Positions 40,260 through 49,604 of a DNA stretch of 64,000 nucleotides are shown one piece after another; within the stretch, counting starts at the first letter, position 1; the number at the start of each line of letters is the position of its first letter. This DNA comes from Ascarosepion bandense (Eukaryota > Mollusca > Cephalopoda > Sepiida > Sepiidae). A program made the translations under genes and the position numbers. The stretch lies in assembly GCA_037127315.1 (NCBI GenBank), contig JBBBDQ010001688.1, positions 3,391,001 to 3,455,000 on the forward strand, given 5' to 3'. Below the pieces are notes generated by a model. It was given only the letters and a program-made list of their open reading frames with translations, was not told where the DNA came from and searched no databases.

Positions 40260-41170
40260 TCGTTTAATTTTCTTGCATGAGTTCAAACTGGGGCACCTTG
40301 CCTCCCAAACTTCTGCCATTATCAACAGAGCATGACGATATAGGTTCACAAGTAATCGGACAGTGCAAAGGTGGTTTCAAGAAATTCCGTACTGGTGATG
40401 AGAGCCTTGAAGATGAAGAAGATAGAGGACGGTCATGCAGTCTTGACAACGGACAATTGCAAGCAGTTGTTGAGCAAAACGCATGTCAATGTGTCAGAGA
40501 AATGTCTCAGACGCTTAGTATCAGCACTTCAACAGTCTCACGCCATTTGCAGAGTATTGGCAAGGTGAAAAAGTTCGATGAATGGGTTCCTTATGATCTC
40601 AAAGAAAATAAAAAATTAGGTGTTTTCAAACGTGCCCGATGCTCTTTCTGCGTAACACCAATGATCCCTTTCTTGTCCAAATAATCACTGGCGATGAAAA
40701 GTGGATCCTTTATGATAATCGTAAACGATCAGGTAAATAGTCCCCGAACATTTCCCATAGTCAAATTTGCATCAGCATAAAATTATGTCGACTGTCTGGT
40801 GGTCTGCAATTTGTGTTATACACTACAGATTTCTGGAATCCAATCAGAGCATTAATGCAGAGCTTTACTGCAATCAACTTGCTGAAACATGTGCACCTGA
40901 AAAAACTGGGACCTGCATTGGTGAATCGACGTGGTCCAATTCAGATCGATGATAATGCGCGGCCACATTTTGCTAGAGCGATGTTTTAAAAACTCACCGA
41001 TTTGGGATGGAAGGGTTTACCAAATTCTCCATATTCGTCTGATTATTATTTTTTTGAAAGTATCGATTATATTGCAGATTCTCCTTTGGATTTTGTCGAG
41101 AACCTCAACATGAATAGCAGGATCAGAATACTGGCAACAGGATCCAATGCACGAACGAGTGGTTGATTTA
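40260..41170 (+). pseudogene. mariner-family transposase relic
   Basis: The frame from 40,277 to 40,684 encodes RTGDESLEDEEDRGRSCSLD, SVREMSQTL-like helix-turn-helix sequence (CVREMSQTLSISTSTVSRHL) and FDEWVPYDL, the hallmark linker of mariner transposases (WVPHxL). After a frameshift TGDEKWILYDN gives the first catalytic Asp, DDNARPHFARAM (about 40,947) the second, and YSSDYYFFE (about 41,033) stands for the usual YSPDLxPxDYxxF motif. Frameshifts and stops separate all three. Usual length is about 345 residues. It inserted into or next to the 151-bp minisatellite. No inverted terminal repeats were identified. Confidence 0.85.
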
Positions 41171-41204
41171 TAAATGTTCAAGATAGACACTGGTGAGAAA
41201 ACTT

Positions 41205-41540
41205 TCCGGTCGACACTTACTAGTGTTAGATGCAGCTATAAATTCGATGTGGCCATTTAATTTGAGGCTATTTGAGAGAGTGAGGTCCTGGAGACGCAGT
41301 GTGTGGCTCTTTAGGTGACTAGCGTCTTCCATTATGACGGTAGAAAACTTTCATTGGAGTGTTTAAAGGAGCCATTTACAAGCAATTACCTACCCCATTC
41401 AACCACAGATTGTAGGTACTTTTCAAGATCAGCATCAGATTGTCAGAATTACAATTCAAACGGCTGTATGTTGTGATGTCATCAGCATACTTGGGAACAG
41501 GTTACACTACTCAATTGTAATGATTCTAACGAGACAAGCT
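41205..41540 (-). pseudogene. CR1/Jockey-like LINE reverse transcriptase relic
   Basis: Minus strand: FPKYADDITTYSRLN (the YADD catalytic box, coding bases about 41,470-41,500), a spacer, and after frame changes VIMEDASHLKSHTLRLQDLT, LSNSLKLNGHIEFIAAS, which is the conserved LGLTxSxxLKWxxHIExIAxxA block downstream of RT in this group. 5' and 3' parts are missing. It may belong to the same family as the LINE at 49.6-50.2 kb. Confidence 0.65.
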
Positions 41541-41726
41541 TGCTAGGCATTACACCGACACAGCGACCCCCACCTTCCTAGCAGTAGATGTAGCTACCGT
41601 CGTAAGGTTACTTCTCTGGAACTTTTCTATAAATAATTTCATGGTAATTGTTCGAATGAGTTCTTCTCTATGATACCTAGACTAGCATCGGGATCTCATC
41701 AATTTATAATTAAGCTGGCTAGACGA

Positions 41727-42312
41727 GATGTGCGTTGGGGTGCTGTGGATATTGACACGGAACGACAAATCGGAGAGCCGAGTTCGAATTCCAGTTGAAT
41801 TCCTTGCATTTACTTACGCACAAATATCCTTGGGAAAGGTATTAATCCGTCTCTTTCTTCCAGCTATGGGTTAAATAATAGGACAGATTGAGTTCTCTAG
41901 CCTTGGTCATCAACCAGACTACCGTAGAAATCAATGGTAACCTACTGCGAGATAATCTTCTGCCCAGTCAGTCATGTCTCTTTAGAGACATGATCGCCCA
42001 AAGCGTGTACCACGTATGGCACTTAACTGACTGACTGAATATAATAGTTGGAATCATGATTAAGGCTTCTACTGGTCATAAAGTGGGGAATCAGTTTTCT
42101 ATTGTTATGAAGTAATAAACTGATCCCCCGCTGATTACTACTTATTAATATAATACATCCCTTCTCCCTCTATCTATGAGTAAAATAATAGGACAGATTG
42201 GGTTCTATAGCCTTGGTTGGCAACCAGTCTACCGCAGAAAGCAATGACAACCTACTGCGTGATAATAATCTGCACAGTCAGTCATGTCTCTTTAATTGAC
42301 TGAGATGTGACA
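41727..42312 (+). mobile_element. SINE-A dimer, sense strand +
   Basis: First body 41,727-42,037 with head GTGCGTTGGGGTGCTGTGG (box A mutated) and GAGTTCGAATTCC (box B), ending CACTTAACTGACTGACTG. The linker 42,038-42,170 contains the hairpin (CAGTTTTCTATTGTTATGAA; ACTGATCCCCC). The second, headless body 42,171-42,312 stops at GTCATGTCTC. The order in sense is head-body, linker, body, the same as at 2.5, 9.3 and 63.0 kb. Confidence 0.78.
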
Positions 42313-42400
42313 GTAAATTCTATGCTAACAGTTTCTTTTCTCGCTTTTTTCAGTTCATGCAGAACTCCTTTCTGGTTCTATGCTTTCTAGCCAACTTTAT

Positions 42401-42401
<1 letters not shown>

Positions 42402-42440
<39 letters not shown>
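42402..42440. repeat. (TA)n microsatellite
   Basis: Uninterrupted TA repeat. Confidence 0.95.
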
Positions 42441-42443
<3 letters not shown>

Positions 42444-42853
42444 CATTTGGAAACGGGGTTATCACGCGAACCAGATTTCTACCATGAGTGGTGTCTTCAG
42501 GATATTTTCAATAACTCATTGCAGATAACGCTCACGTGGCAGGGGATTTTTGAATGCGCAATTTTTAAAATTACAAGAACTTAACTTTTTCATCCATGGT
42601 TCTATGAAACTAGGTGCCACGTGAGCGTTAAAAAAACGAAAAAAAAAAAAACACCGTTACGTGAGTGTTGTTCCAAAAAACGGTAAATGGTAAAATCAGT
42701 TGAAGACATCACACATGGTAAAAACATGTGTCGCATAATAACTCTTTCACAATGGAAAACATTCAAAAGCTCTACAATATAATAGCATTGAACACTTTTT
42801 AATACAAATGTGCACTGGCATTATTATGACTAAAAAGTAAGTAATTAAACAAT

Positions 42854-42880
<27 letters not shown>
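42441..42880 (-). repeat. Dispersed repeat G with two hammerhead-like cores
   Basis: The right part (about 42,700-42,855) is the inverted counterpart of 47,029-47,235: in minus-strand sense ATTGATTGTTTAATTACTTA, TTTTTAGTCATAATAATGCC, AAAAAGTGTTCAATGCTATT, TATTGTAGAGCTTTTGAAT. CTGAAGACACCACTCATGGT followed by AGAAAT lies on the minus strand at 42,476-42,500. Three CACGTGAGYGTT-like stretches (42,530, 42,620 and 42,660) punctuate it. Confidence 0.6.
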
Positions 42881-42884
<4 letters not shown>

Positions 42885-42887
<3 letters not shown>

Positions 42888-43882
42888 TCCTGATAAAAAA
42901 TTTAAGACCACTTAAAAATCTTTAAAAAGAAATTTTGTTTTACAGATAGATTTTAAACTCCTCCCACTTAAGGTTGCCAATACTACAATCTAAAAGGTTA
43001 TGGAAACAAAAAGCTACATTCCAAACATTTTATTTAGGAATTTACATTTTTTAAAAAATGAGGCGATTTACACATGATCAAAATTATAAGACCAAGGGTA
43101 TAAATTGTTAGATCTATGGTAATTCCAATGTTTTTAGTTCAGTTAGAGATTAGCAATCACTGCATAAAGGTGTTACCATGCCTAAAGCAAGTAAACTTAC
43201 CAAAGTTGAGCGTTCTCGAATTCTAGAATTCCATAAGCAAGGTTTGTCACAGCGGCCGATCGCAGCTAAGGTAAATCGCAGTAAAACTGTGATTTGCAAC
43301 TTTCTAAAGAACAGTGAGAATTATGGAAAAGCAAAATCCTCTGGTAGGTCCCCGCCCCAAATTCTCCTGCATTGAGTAAGAGAATAAGACATGTTGTTAT
43401 GAAAGAGGGGGGGATTTCTTCTAGTCAAATTAAGGCAGTCACAGATGCTGATTGCAGTCCTGTAACCATCAGACGACACTTACGACTGAAGCCATCTTCA
43501 GAAGCTAGAGCAACATCCCCCGCACCTTAATGGAAACACTTATTTCTAGCATGCCCGACAGAATTTTTGAAGTCATCAAAAGCAGTGGAGGTAGAACTCA
43601 TTATTAAATTTGGTTGTTGAATGTTTTCATACACTTTTCATACACTTTTTGTATAATTTCGTAGACTTTTTGTCTCTGGTCTTATAATTTTGATCATGTG
43701 TAAATCGCCTTATTTTATAAAAATGTAAATTTCTAAATAATGTTTGGTATATAGCTTTTTGTTTCCATAACCTTTTAGATTGTAGTATTGGCAACCTTAA
43801 GTGGGAGGAGTTTAAAATCTATCCGTAAAAAATATTTCTTTTTAGAGATTTTTAAGTGGTCTTAAAATTTTGATCAGGAGTG
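42885..43882 (+). mobile_element. Tc1-like deletion derivative with about 210-bp inverted repeats
   Basis: Flanked by TA on both sides (42,883-42,884 and 43,883-43,884). Terminal inverted repeats run 42,885-43,095 and 43,677-43,882. Each contains two direct binding-site-like repeats: outer CACTCCTGATAAAAAATTTAAGACCAC-type and inner CACATGATCAAAATTATAAGACCA-type, i.e. the IR/DR layout known from Sleeping Beauty-like elements. The interior holds only three pieces of transposase, so it is non-autonomous but structurally intact at the ends. Confidence 0.85.
43178..43375 (+). pseudogene. Tc1-like transposase, N-terminal DNA-binding fragment
   Basis: Open frame of 65 codons: MPKASKLTKVERSRILEFHK, then QGLSQRPIAAKVNRSKTVIC, a first helix-turn-helix, and GKAKSSGRSPP, the GRPP-type hook between the two paired-like subdomains. 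After the stop, ISSSQIKAVTDADCS (43,417-43,461) and VTIRRHLRLK continue the second subdomain in another frame, and SMPDRIFEVIKSSGGRTHY (about 43,545-43,605) is the very C-terminus. The DDE catalytic core is deleted. Confidence 0.85.
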
Positions 43883-43974
43883 TATATATGGCGGACTTGG
43901 AATGCTCCAAAAGTTAATTATTTTAATTATATCAGCTGAAGTCATGAACATGGAGTCAAAATAACTAAAAGAAT

Positions 43975-43975
<1 letters not shown>

Positions 43976-44022
<47 letters not shown>
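43976..44022. repeat. (TA)n microsatellite
   Basis: Uninterrupted TA repeat just right of the Tc1 element. Confidence 0.95.
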
Positions 44023-44025
<3 letters not shown>

Positions 44026-44095
44026 CGGAAAATAACGAAGATTAACGAAACTGGTTATAAAATTCCGACAATTTGAAATGATTCGTTTGAACATT

Positions 44096-44235
44096 ATTCA
44101 AACCTGCGATCCCTATCCACATAGGGGAAGTCACCAAGAAGTGATCTGGCGCGTCTTAACCCTCTCGACCACGAATGACGAAGATCAGTCTAAACGATAG
44201 GGATCGCAGGTTCGAATCCTGCAGAGTGACACACA
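44096..44235. mobile_element. tRNA-like fold-back (possible tRNA(Ser/Leu)-derived SINE)
   Basis: A 22-bp inverted repeat with one mismatch (44,096-44,117 and 44,196-44,217; core AACCTGCGATCCCTATC) encloses tRNA-like sequence. On the minus strand TGGTCGAGAGG fits box A exactly (about 44,163-44,173) and is followed by GTTAAGACGCGCC; its box B is decayed (GGTTTGAAT). On the plus strand GCAGGTTCGAATCCTGC (44,206-44,222) is a perfect T-arm, followed by AGAGTGACA. The long spacing suits a type-II (Ser/Leu) tRNA ancestor. It is not a functional tRNA gene: no complete cloverleaf on one strand. Confidence 0.5.
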
Positions 44236-44364
44236 TTTTCGTAACAAAAATTTATCGTATATAATCAGGCCGCTAGAAATAAATATATATACTGTTTAAT
44301 TCAAAACAGAATATCTACTTAAATACAAGTATCGATAAAAAATAATGTTCAAACAAGTCATTAC

Positions 44365-44458
44365 ATATATATATATATATATATATATATGATCAGGAGG
44401 ACAGTCTATAGCCATTAACATTGATTTAAGATACATTATTTCTGGAACGTTCCAAGCT

Positions 44459-44508
<50 letters not shown>
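44365..44508. repeat. Two (TA)n tracts
   Basis: (TA)n at about 44,365-44,391 and 44,463-44,508 with unassigned sequence between. Confidence 0.9.
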
Positions 44509-44511
<3 letters not shown>

Positions 44512-44616
44512 AGTGAGTACAGAATGAGGAGAGAAAAGAAAAAAAATTTTCCCGCCCAAAACATTAATTTAAAACAGTGCTGATGTATATAGCTGTGAAT
44601 ATTTATTATAAATTAT

Positions 44617-44848
44617 GTTTTAGAACATGTACATATATATATATTTTTTTATATATGTCCTCTTCTATACAATCATATGGTTGTTTCAGTGTTTGGACTC
44701 AAACACATCATCGGGAGAAGATCCAACACATCATCGGGAGATGATGTGTTGGAGTCCAAACACTGAAACAAACATATGATTGTATAAAAGAGGACATATA
44801 TGTATATATAAAAAAAAACATTATGTATATGTTCTAAAACATAATTCA
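44617..44848. repeat. Large palindrome with arms of about 95 bp
   Basis: Left arm 44,617-44,702 (ATGTTTTAGAACATGTACAT, TATGTCCTCTTCTATACAAT, CATATGGTTGTTTCAGTGTT) and right arm 44,752-44,848 in reverse complement, separated by about 50 bp with two ACACATCATCGGGAGA repeats. The centre contains GATGATGTGTTGGAGTCC and ACACTGAAAC, again hammerhead-core-like. Confidence 0.85.
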
Positions 44849-45815
44849 TGAGTTTCTGAAAGTTTTTTTCTGTTGCTGAGGTGATGTGTCGTCCCCCGTG
44901 GGGATCTTCATATCGAAATGGCCATTCAACATCTTTGAATTAATCCTTTTTTAATATATATATATATATATATAAGCATACATTTTTGTTTTGTCACTAT
45001 AAGAAAAACTGTAGATGCGGCAAATAAAAAAAGATGAATTTCTGTTCGCTAAGCCGGGGGAGATTTCTTTAAATTTCTCAGTGGCCCAATGGGGTGGGGT
45101 CGACGGTATTGTTTCCAAGAATCCCTCAGTGTCTGCAATGAAAAAGTTTGTAAAACTTATTGCTAGGAGTTGCTAACACGACATCTTAGCATATTTTGTT
45201 CTAACCAATGCTATCGATTCTTTAAAACAGAATCGAAATTTTCTGACTGCGTCACACGAAGTGAAAAAAATACCTCGCTGGAATCTGCGACTGACAGAAA
45301 CATTTCGTGTCAGGTCCTATCAAAAAATGGACATTAAAACGCACGTTTAACAAAAAAAAAAAAAAAATGGTGACAACAGCTTTTAACAAGATGTCAGCAA
45401 GCGATTACAACAAATAAAAATGCCCTGGAAAGGAAGGACAAAGAAATCGATACACCTTTCGCTGTAAAGGCAATTGGGAAAGATCGACGTCAAGGTATGT
45501 CTGTTTGTGAATTAAAAGTAAGGTTAGATAAGCATGGCAATATTGATTTGTGAGGGATTTTCACTCTTTAGATGATTCGTTTTTGCTATCTTATGAGATG
45601 AAGATATTATTTTTCATTTTTATTTCGACGAACAGCAATTCAGTTCTGTGGCATTGCTATGAACGGAAATCAATGCTCCTTCCTGTTCATAAAAGGATTT
45701 TTTTCTTCGATAATCTGTAAAACAATGCCACTCAATCAATTTTCGCATAAGTAAAAAACAAAAAACAAAACAAAAAAAAACCGTAGCGCATTTCTAAGTA
45801 ATATCCACCCCCTAT
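44849..45815. other. Unassigned; GC-richer stretch with a strong donor site
   Basis: No repeat recognised between about 44,990 and 45,800. An open stretch of about 40 codons (NKNALERKDKEIDTPFAVKA) runs into a strong donor-like GTCAAG|GTATGT at 45,494, but no credible acceptor precedes it. Confidence 0.3.
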
Positions 45816-45818
45816 ATA

Positions 45819-46120
45819 TCAGTCAGTTAAGTGCCATACATGAAACACGCTTGGGCGATCATGTCTCGAAAAAGACATGACTGACTGGGCAGAAGATTAT
45901 CCCGCAGTAGGTTGCCATTGCTTTCTGTGGTAGACTGTTTGCCAGCCGAGGCTGTAGAATCCAATCTGTCCTGTTATTTAACCCAAAACTGGAAGGAAAA
46001 GACGGATTAATACCTTTCTCAAGGGTATTTGTGCGTAAGTGAATGCAACGAATTCAGCTGGAATTCGAACTCGGTTTCCCGATTTCTCGTTCTGAGTCGA
46101 TATCCACTATACCACAAGGA
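45819..46120 (-). mobile_element. SINE-A monomer
   Basis: From CAGTCAGTTAAGTGCCATAC to GATATCCACTATACCACAAG. Minus-strand head retains GAGTTCGAATTCC-like box B (CGAACTCG on +); box A slightly mutated. No clear duplication. Confidence 0.8.
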
Positions 46121-46259
46121 TGGCGAAAGACAAAAATTTATTAAGAGCTATAAAAAATTGTGGAAAGTCATGACCGCCGTAGGTACGTAGAATAAAAACC
46201 AGAGGCTGGTTTTACTATTTGTTAGTAAATCTACTACCTTTTACCTACCTTGTCGGTAT

Positions 46260-46261
<2 letters not shown>

Positions 46262-46301
<40 letters not shown>

Positions 46302-46688
46302 ACATAAATTAATAAATATACATATGAAGATGTTGCACATATGCTGTATTATTATTCAGATGTTAATAAAACTGTGCTAAATTTATGAACAGAGCTGTAT
46401 TATGTGTATATTGATAAATATAAGTATCATCATCATATACATATTTGAAATATGCACCTGATGATGGCGGAATGCATTCAATTCCGAGTCATCCCGTAGA
46501 CATAGAAATATCAATACATTTATTAATATATATATATATTTTTTTTCTAAACATATACTGTTAAATATAAGAGACAATGAATGTCTTTTATGTTTAATCA
46601 TGACCCGTTCAAAACATCGTATTTAGGCTTTAATTTCAGGTGAAAATAAAGACAAAAATGCTCCAACATTTGGATAATTTTTTATTAG
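46262..46688. repeat. Dispersed repeat J, longest copy
   Basis: (TA)n (46,262-46,298), ATTAATAAATATACATATGA..., CACCTGATGATGGCGGAATG, GACATAGAAATATCAATACA, (TA)n, then ACATATACTGTTAAATATAA to CATTTGGATAATTTTTTATT. The left part matches 30.94-31.19 kb and the right part matches 33.14-33.28 kb inverted, so this copy shows both belong to one element. Confidence 0.7.
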
Positions 46689-46691
46689 GAT

Positions 46692-46693
46692 GG

Positions 46694-46764
<71 letters not shown>

Positions 46765-46781
46765 TGTGCGTGTGTGTGTGT
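46692..46781. repeat. (TG)n microsatellite
   Basis: About 34 TG units, then a TGCGCGTGTGCGTG tail. Confidence 0.97.
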
Positions 46782-46893
46782 TAAAGAACAGAACACACAT
46801 GACTAACTTACTACCCAGGTTTTGACCATGCAGATTTTTTTAGGCAAGCCGGGTTGCACTATTAAGCACTACTGTCAGCTAATCTAACCAGTC

Positions 46894-46897
<4 letters not shown>

Positions 46898-46935
<38 letters not shown>

Positions 46936-46987
46936 ACATTTGTATTACAATATGCTCAATACATGTTTGAAGAAAGATAAAGCATTA

Positions 46988-47028
<41 letters not shown>
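46898..47028. repeat. Two (TA)n tracts
   Basis: (TA)n at about 46,899-46,932 and 46,993-47,028 with a short unassigned spacer. Confidence 0.9.
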
Positions 47029-47029
<1 letters not shown>

Positions 47030-47235
47030 ATTGTTTAATTACTTAGTTTTTGGTCATAATAAAATTATACCAGTACACTTTTGTATTAAAAAGTGTTCAA
47101 TACAATTATATTGTAGAACTTTTGAATATTCTTCATATGTAAACGAGTTATTACGCAACCTAGTTATTGTAAATTGCCTGAAGACACCACATGGTAGAAA
47201 CCTTAGTCGCGTAATAATTCTTTTAAAAATAAAGA
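47029..47235 (+). repeat. Dispersed repeat G, copy 2
   Basis: Inverted partner of the copy at 42.70-42.86 kb. It contains CTGAAGACACCACATGGTAG then AAACC (47,178-47,201), flanked by GAGTTATTACGCAACCTAG and CTTAGTCGCGTAATAATTC, which are roughly complementary and could close a stem around the core. Confidence 0.65.
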
Positions 47236-47236
<1 letters not shown>

Positions 47237-47309
<73 letters not shown>

Positions 47310-47312
47310 TTG
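47237..47312. repeat. (AC)n(TA)n compound microsatellite
   Basis: (AC)n to about 47,286 then (TA)n. Confidence 0.97.
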
Positions 47313-47822
47313 TGCATGTGTCTGTGTCTGTGGGATGGGGCTGTGTGACATTGTGACCGATGTTTGGATGGTACTGACTTGGTTCGAACTACTGATCAGA
47401 CATGATTATGTCCTCTCTCTCTCTCCTTGAGACCGTAACTAACGTCTGTTCAGTATAGTTGCAGTAGAAACTACAGGTGTGTCCTCTCACTTTTGAGTGT
47501 GCGTCTGCAACAGAAATTAACAAGCTATATTGCCAAACAATCATATTCAGAAAACGGGCGACCAGCAATTATTTTATATGGACAAGAATTTCAGGTACCA
47601 CAACTCTAAGAACCCATAAATATATACTTCAATATATCTAATTATTTCGACCACTCTCGAGTCTTCGTTTGCGAAACGACGCCATGATATATAATTATGA
47701 AGTAGATAAGAAACTAAATGCATTTTATCCAACACTGAAACAAAATTTATCTTTCGGCCAAATTAACCTGTTTGATAGCGTTTCTCTGATATAATTTGAC
47801 GACAGTCGACTACCTCTGCATT
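47313..47822. other. Unassigned sequence
   Basis: Nothing recognised. Confidence 0.55.
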
Positions 47823-48092
47823 CTAATTATAAATTGTGACCAAATCCTCAATATTGACGATCAGACACCATAAATTATAATTGATAATCGATCTCGGGAT
47901 GAGAATCAATATTCTCTTCAAGTAGAGAAAGAAATCAGAAGAAGAAAATGATTTGGTTGAGATTTCTGGCTGCGGGAAGTCAAAATCTGACATAGTCTCG
48001 ACTTTTTGACGTTGATTTCTTTGGGAAAATATCTCCGAATGCTTACGAAGCGTGAATCTGGAAGAATCATTTTTATTAAATCTATAGTTTAT
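47823..48092 (-). CDS. Candidate terminal host exon, function unknown
   Basis: On the minus strand GAGGTCTTTTTTGCAG is a strong splice acceptor; from the next base (48,092) 89 codons are open to a TAG at 47,823-47,825: [20 protein letters not shown] ..., a polar, Ser/Lys-rich segment, then [19 protein letters not shown]. An internal exon ending earlier is also possible. The openness is unusual for this AT-rich DNA, yet no family is recognised and no polyadenylation signal was seen near the stop. Confidence 0.3.
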   Translation of the reverse strand: MNYRFNKNDSSRFTLRKHSEIFSQRNQRQKVETMSDFDFPQPEISTKSFSSSDFFLYLKRILILIPRSIINYNLWCLIVNIEDLVTIYN

Positions 48093-48156
48093 CTGCAAAA
48101 AAGACCTCTCGGTGTATAAATTTTTAAGAACAATCATTCAGTCTTTTAAGGAAGAA

Positions 48157-48216
<60 letters not shown>

Positions 48217-48227
48217 CAGTTTGTTCA

Positions 48228-48276
<49 letters not shown>

Positions 48277-48284
48277 CAGTTTGT

Positions 48285-48331
<47 letters not shown>

Positions 48332-48342
48332 CAGTTTGTTCA

Positions 48343-48411
<69 letters not shown>

Positions 48412-48422
48412 CAGTTTGTTCA

Positions 48423-48459
<37 letters not shown>

Positions 48460-48470
48460 CAGTCTATTCA

Positions 48471-48511
<41 letters not shown>

Positions 48512-48611
48512 CAGTCTATTCATATCTATCTATCTATCAATCTATCTATCTATCTCAGTCTATTCATATCTATCTATCTATCTATCTATCAATCTATCTA
48601 TCTATCTATCT
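48157..48611. repeat. Punctuated (TCTA)n array
   Basis: Seven or more TCTA blocks separated by CTCAGTTTGTTCATATC or CTCAGTCTATTCATATC. The spacer changes from TTTGTTC to TCTATTC along the array (switch near 48,455), so spacer variants are clustered. Long frames here (YLSIYLSI) are artefacts of the tetranucleotide. Confidence 0.97.
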
Positions 48612-48767
48612 TATTATTAATTATTACGTTAGACCGTATGAAATACTACTAGAAAATTATACATTTTGTTTCGATATTCTGTTTTAACATAATTTGTATT
48701 AATAAATATTCATTGGTCTATTTTTTCTTTTAAATTATTGTTTTGAACACTGCGATTTTAGTCTTCG

Positions 48768-48772
<5 letters not shown>

Positions 48773-48833
<61 letters not shown>
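48773..48833. repeat. (TA)n microsatellite
   Basis: About 30 TA units. Confidence 0.97.
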
Positions 48834-48836
<3 letters not shown>

Positions 48837-49024
48837 GCGGTTTGCCTCGAGTCACTTAGCGAGAGGAGGTACCGGTGGCGCCATGATAAAGTTTTAGGAG
48901 TCCTTGCAGCAATAGTATCCCGGAGTTTAAAAGGAAATAAATATGAACCAAATAAGAAAATCAATTTTGTCAGAGCCGGGGAAAACGTAAAGACAAAGCA
49001 GAAGAAGAAAATATATAGATATAG

Positions 49025-49420
49025 GCAAGGAGCTTAAATTTCCAGTGGAAATGAAGCACACTAAGCTTCGTCCAGACATGGTTATTTATTCGAAGAACAC
49101 TTGTTAGAATTAACAGTCCCATGGGAAGAAAATATGGATGAACACCACGAAAGGACACTTGCGAAATATTTTCTGATGGTAGAGGAATGTAGAAGACGCG
49201 GTTGGCGACTCATTGCGAACCGATTGAAATCAGTTGCAGAGGCTTTGCTCGGCGATCTCGATGTATGATGTTGACAAAATTAAGTGTAATAGGTTTGGTA
49301 AAAAAACAACGCTATTTATTCAGTTCCACTGGCAGCGGAAGAGGCTTCGAGATTTCTTTGGCTGTAGAGATCAAGCGAGTGGCAGTCAGTAAGGAAATGA
49401 AAAGAAAACGCGGTGTACAT
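49025..49420 (+). pseudogene. Second type of LINE endonuclease-domain relic
   Basis: A plus-strand reading with frameshifts: KHTKLRPDMVIYSKN (RPDxV block of a restriction-like nuclease), VPWEENMDEHHERTLAKYFL, MVEECRRRGWRL, then CEPIEISCRGFARRS (49,217-49,261). This order (RPDMV, TVPWEExMEEAxExKxxKY, LVEECxxxGWxxxxxPIEVGCRGFAGRS) is a pattern I associate with an abundant invertebrate retrotransposon-derived protein family; the match is from memory of the family pattern, not a search. Distinct from the LINE at 25.8 kb. Stops and frameshifts show it is inactive. Confidence 0.55.
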
Positions 49421-49604
49421 ATACATTTAAAATATATTATCTATTTATATATATGTTTCTTATTTTTTATAATCTTTACTATTTTGTTTGGTGGGGTCCT
49501 GGTTATGACAATAAAGATTTGACGAGGGGACAGAATTAGGGTACTCCGAACCATTGTTACCTACAGGTGATCCTTGGCTAGGATCTAGCATCTGTTTTCC
49601 CCCT

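Noticed and set aside
44163..44225. A functional tRNA gene
   Set aside because: Box A and the perfect T-arm are on opposite strands; no single strand forms a complete cloverleaf.
45376..45494. Exon ending at the strong donor GTCAAG|GTATGT
   Set aside because: No polypyrimidine tract or acceptor precedes it and the only in-context ATG frame stops at once.
48112..48687. Long plus-strand frames (up to 191 codons) rich in YLSI
   Set aside because: A (TCTA)n repeat has no stop in any frame and produces YLSI/IYLS by itself; the same holds for 50.6-51.2 and 53.9-54.2 kb.
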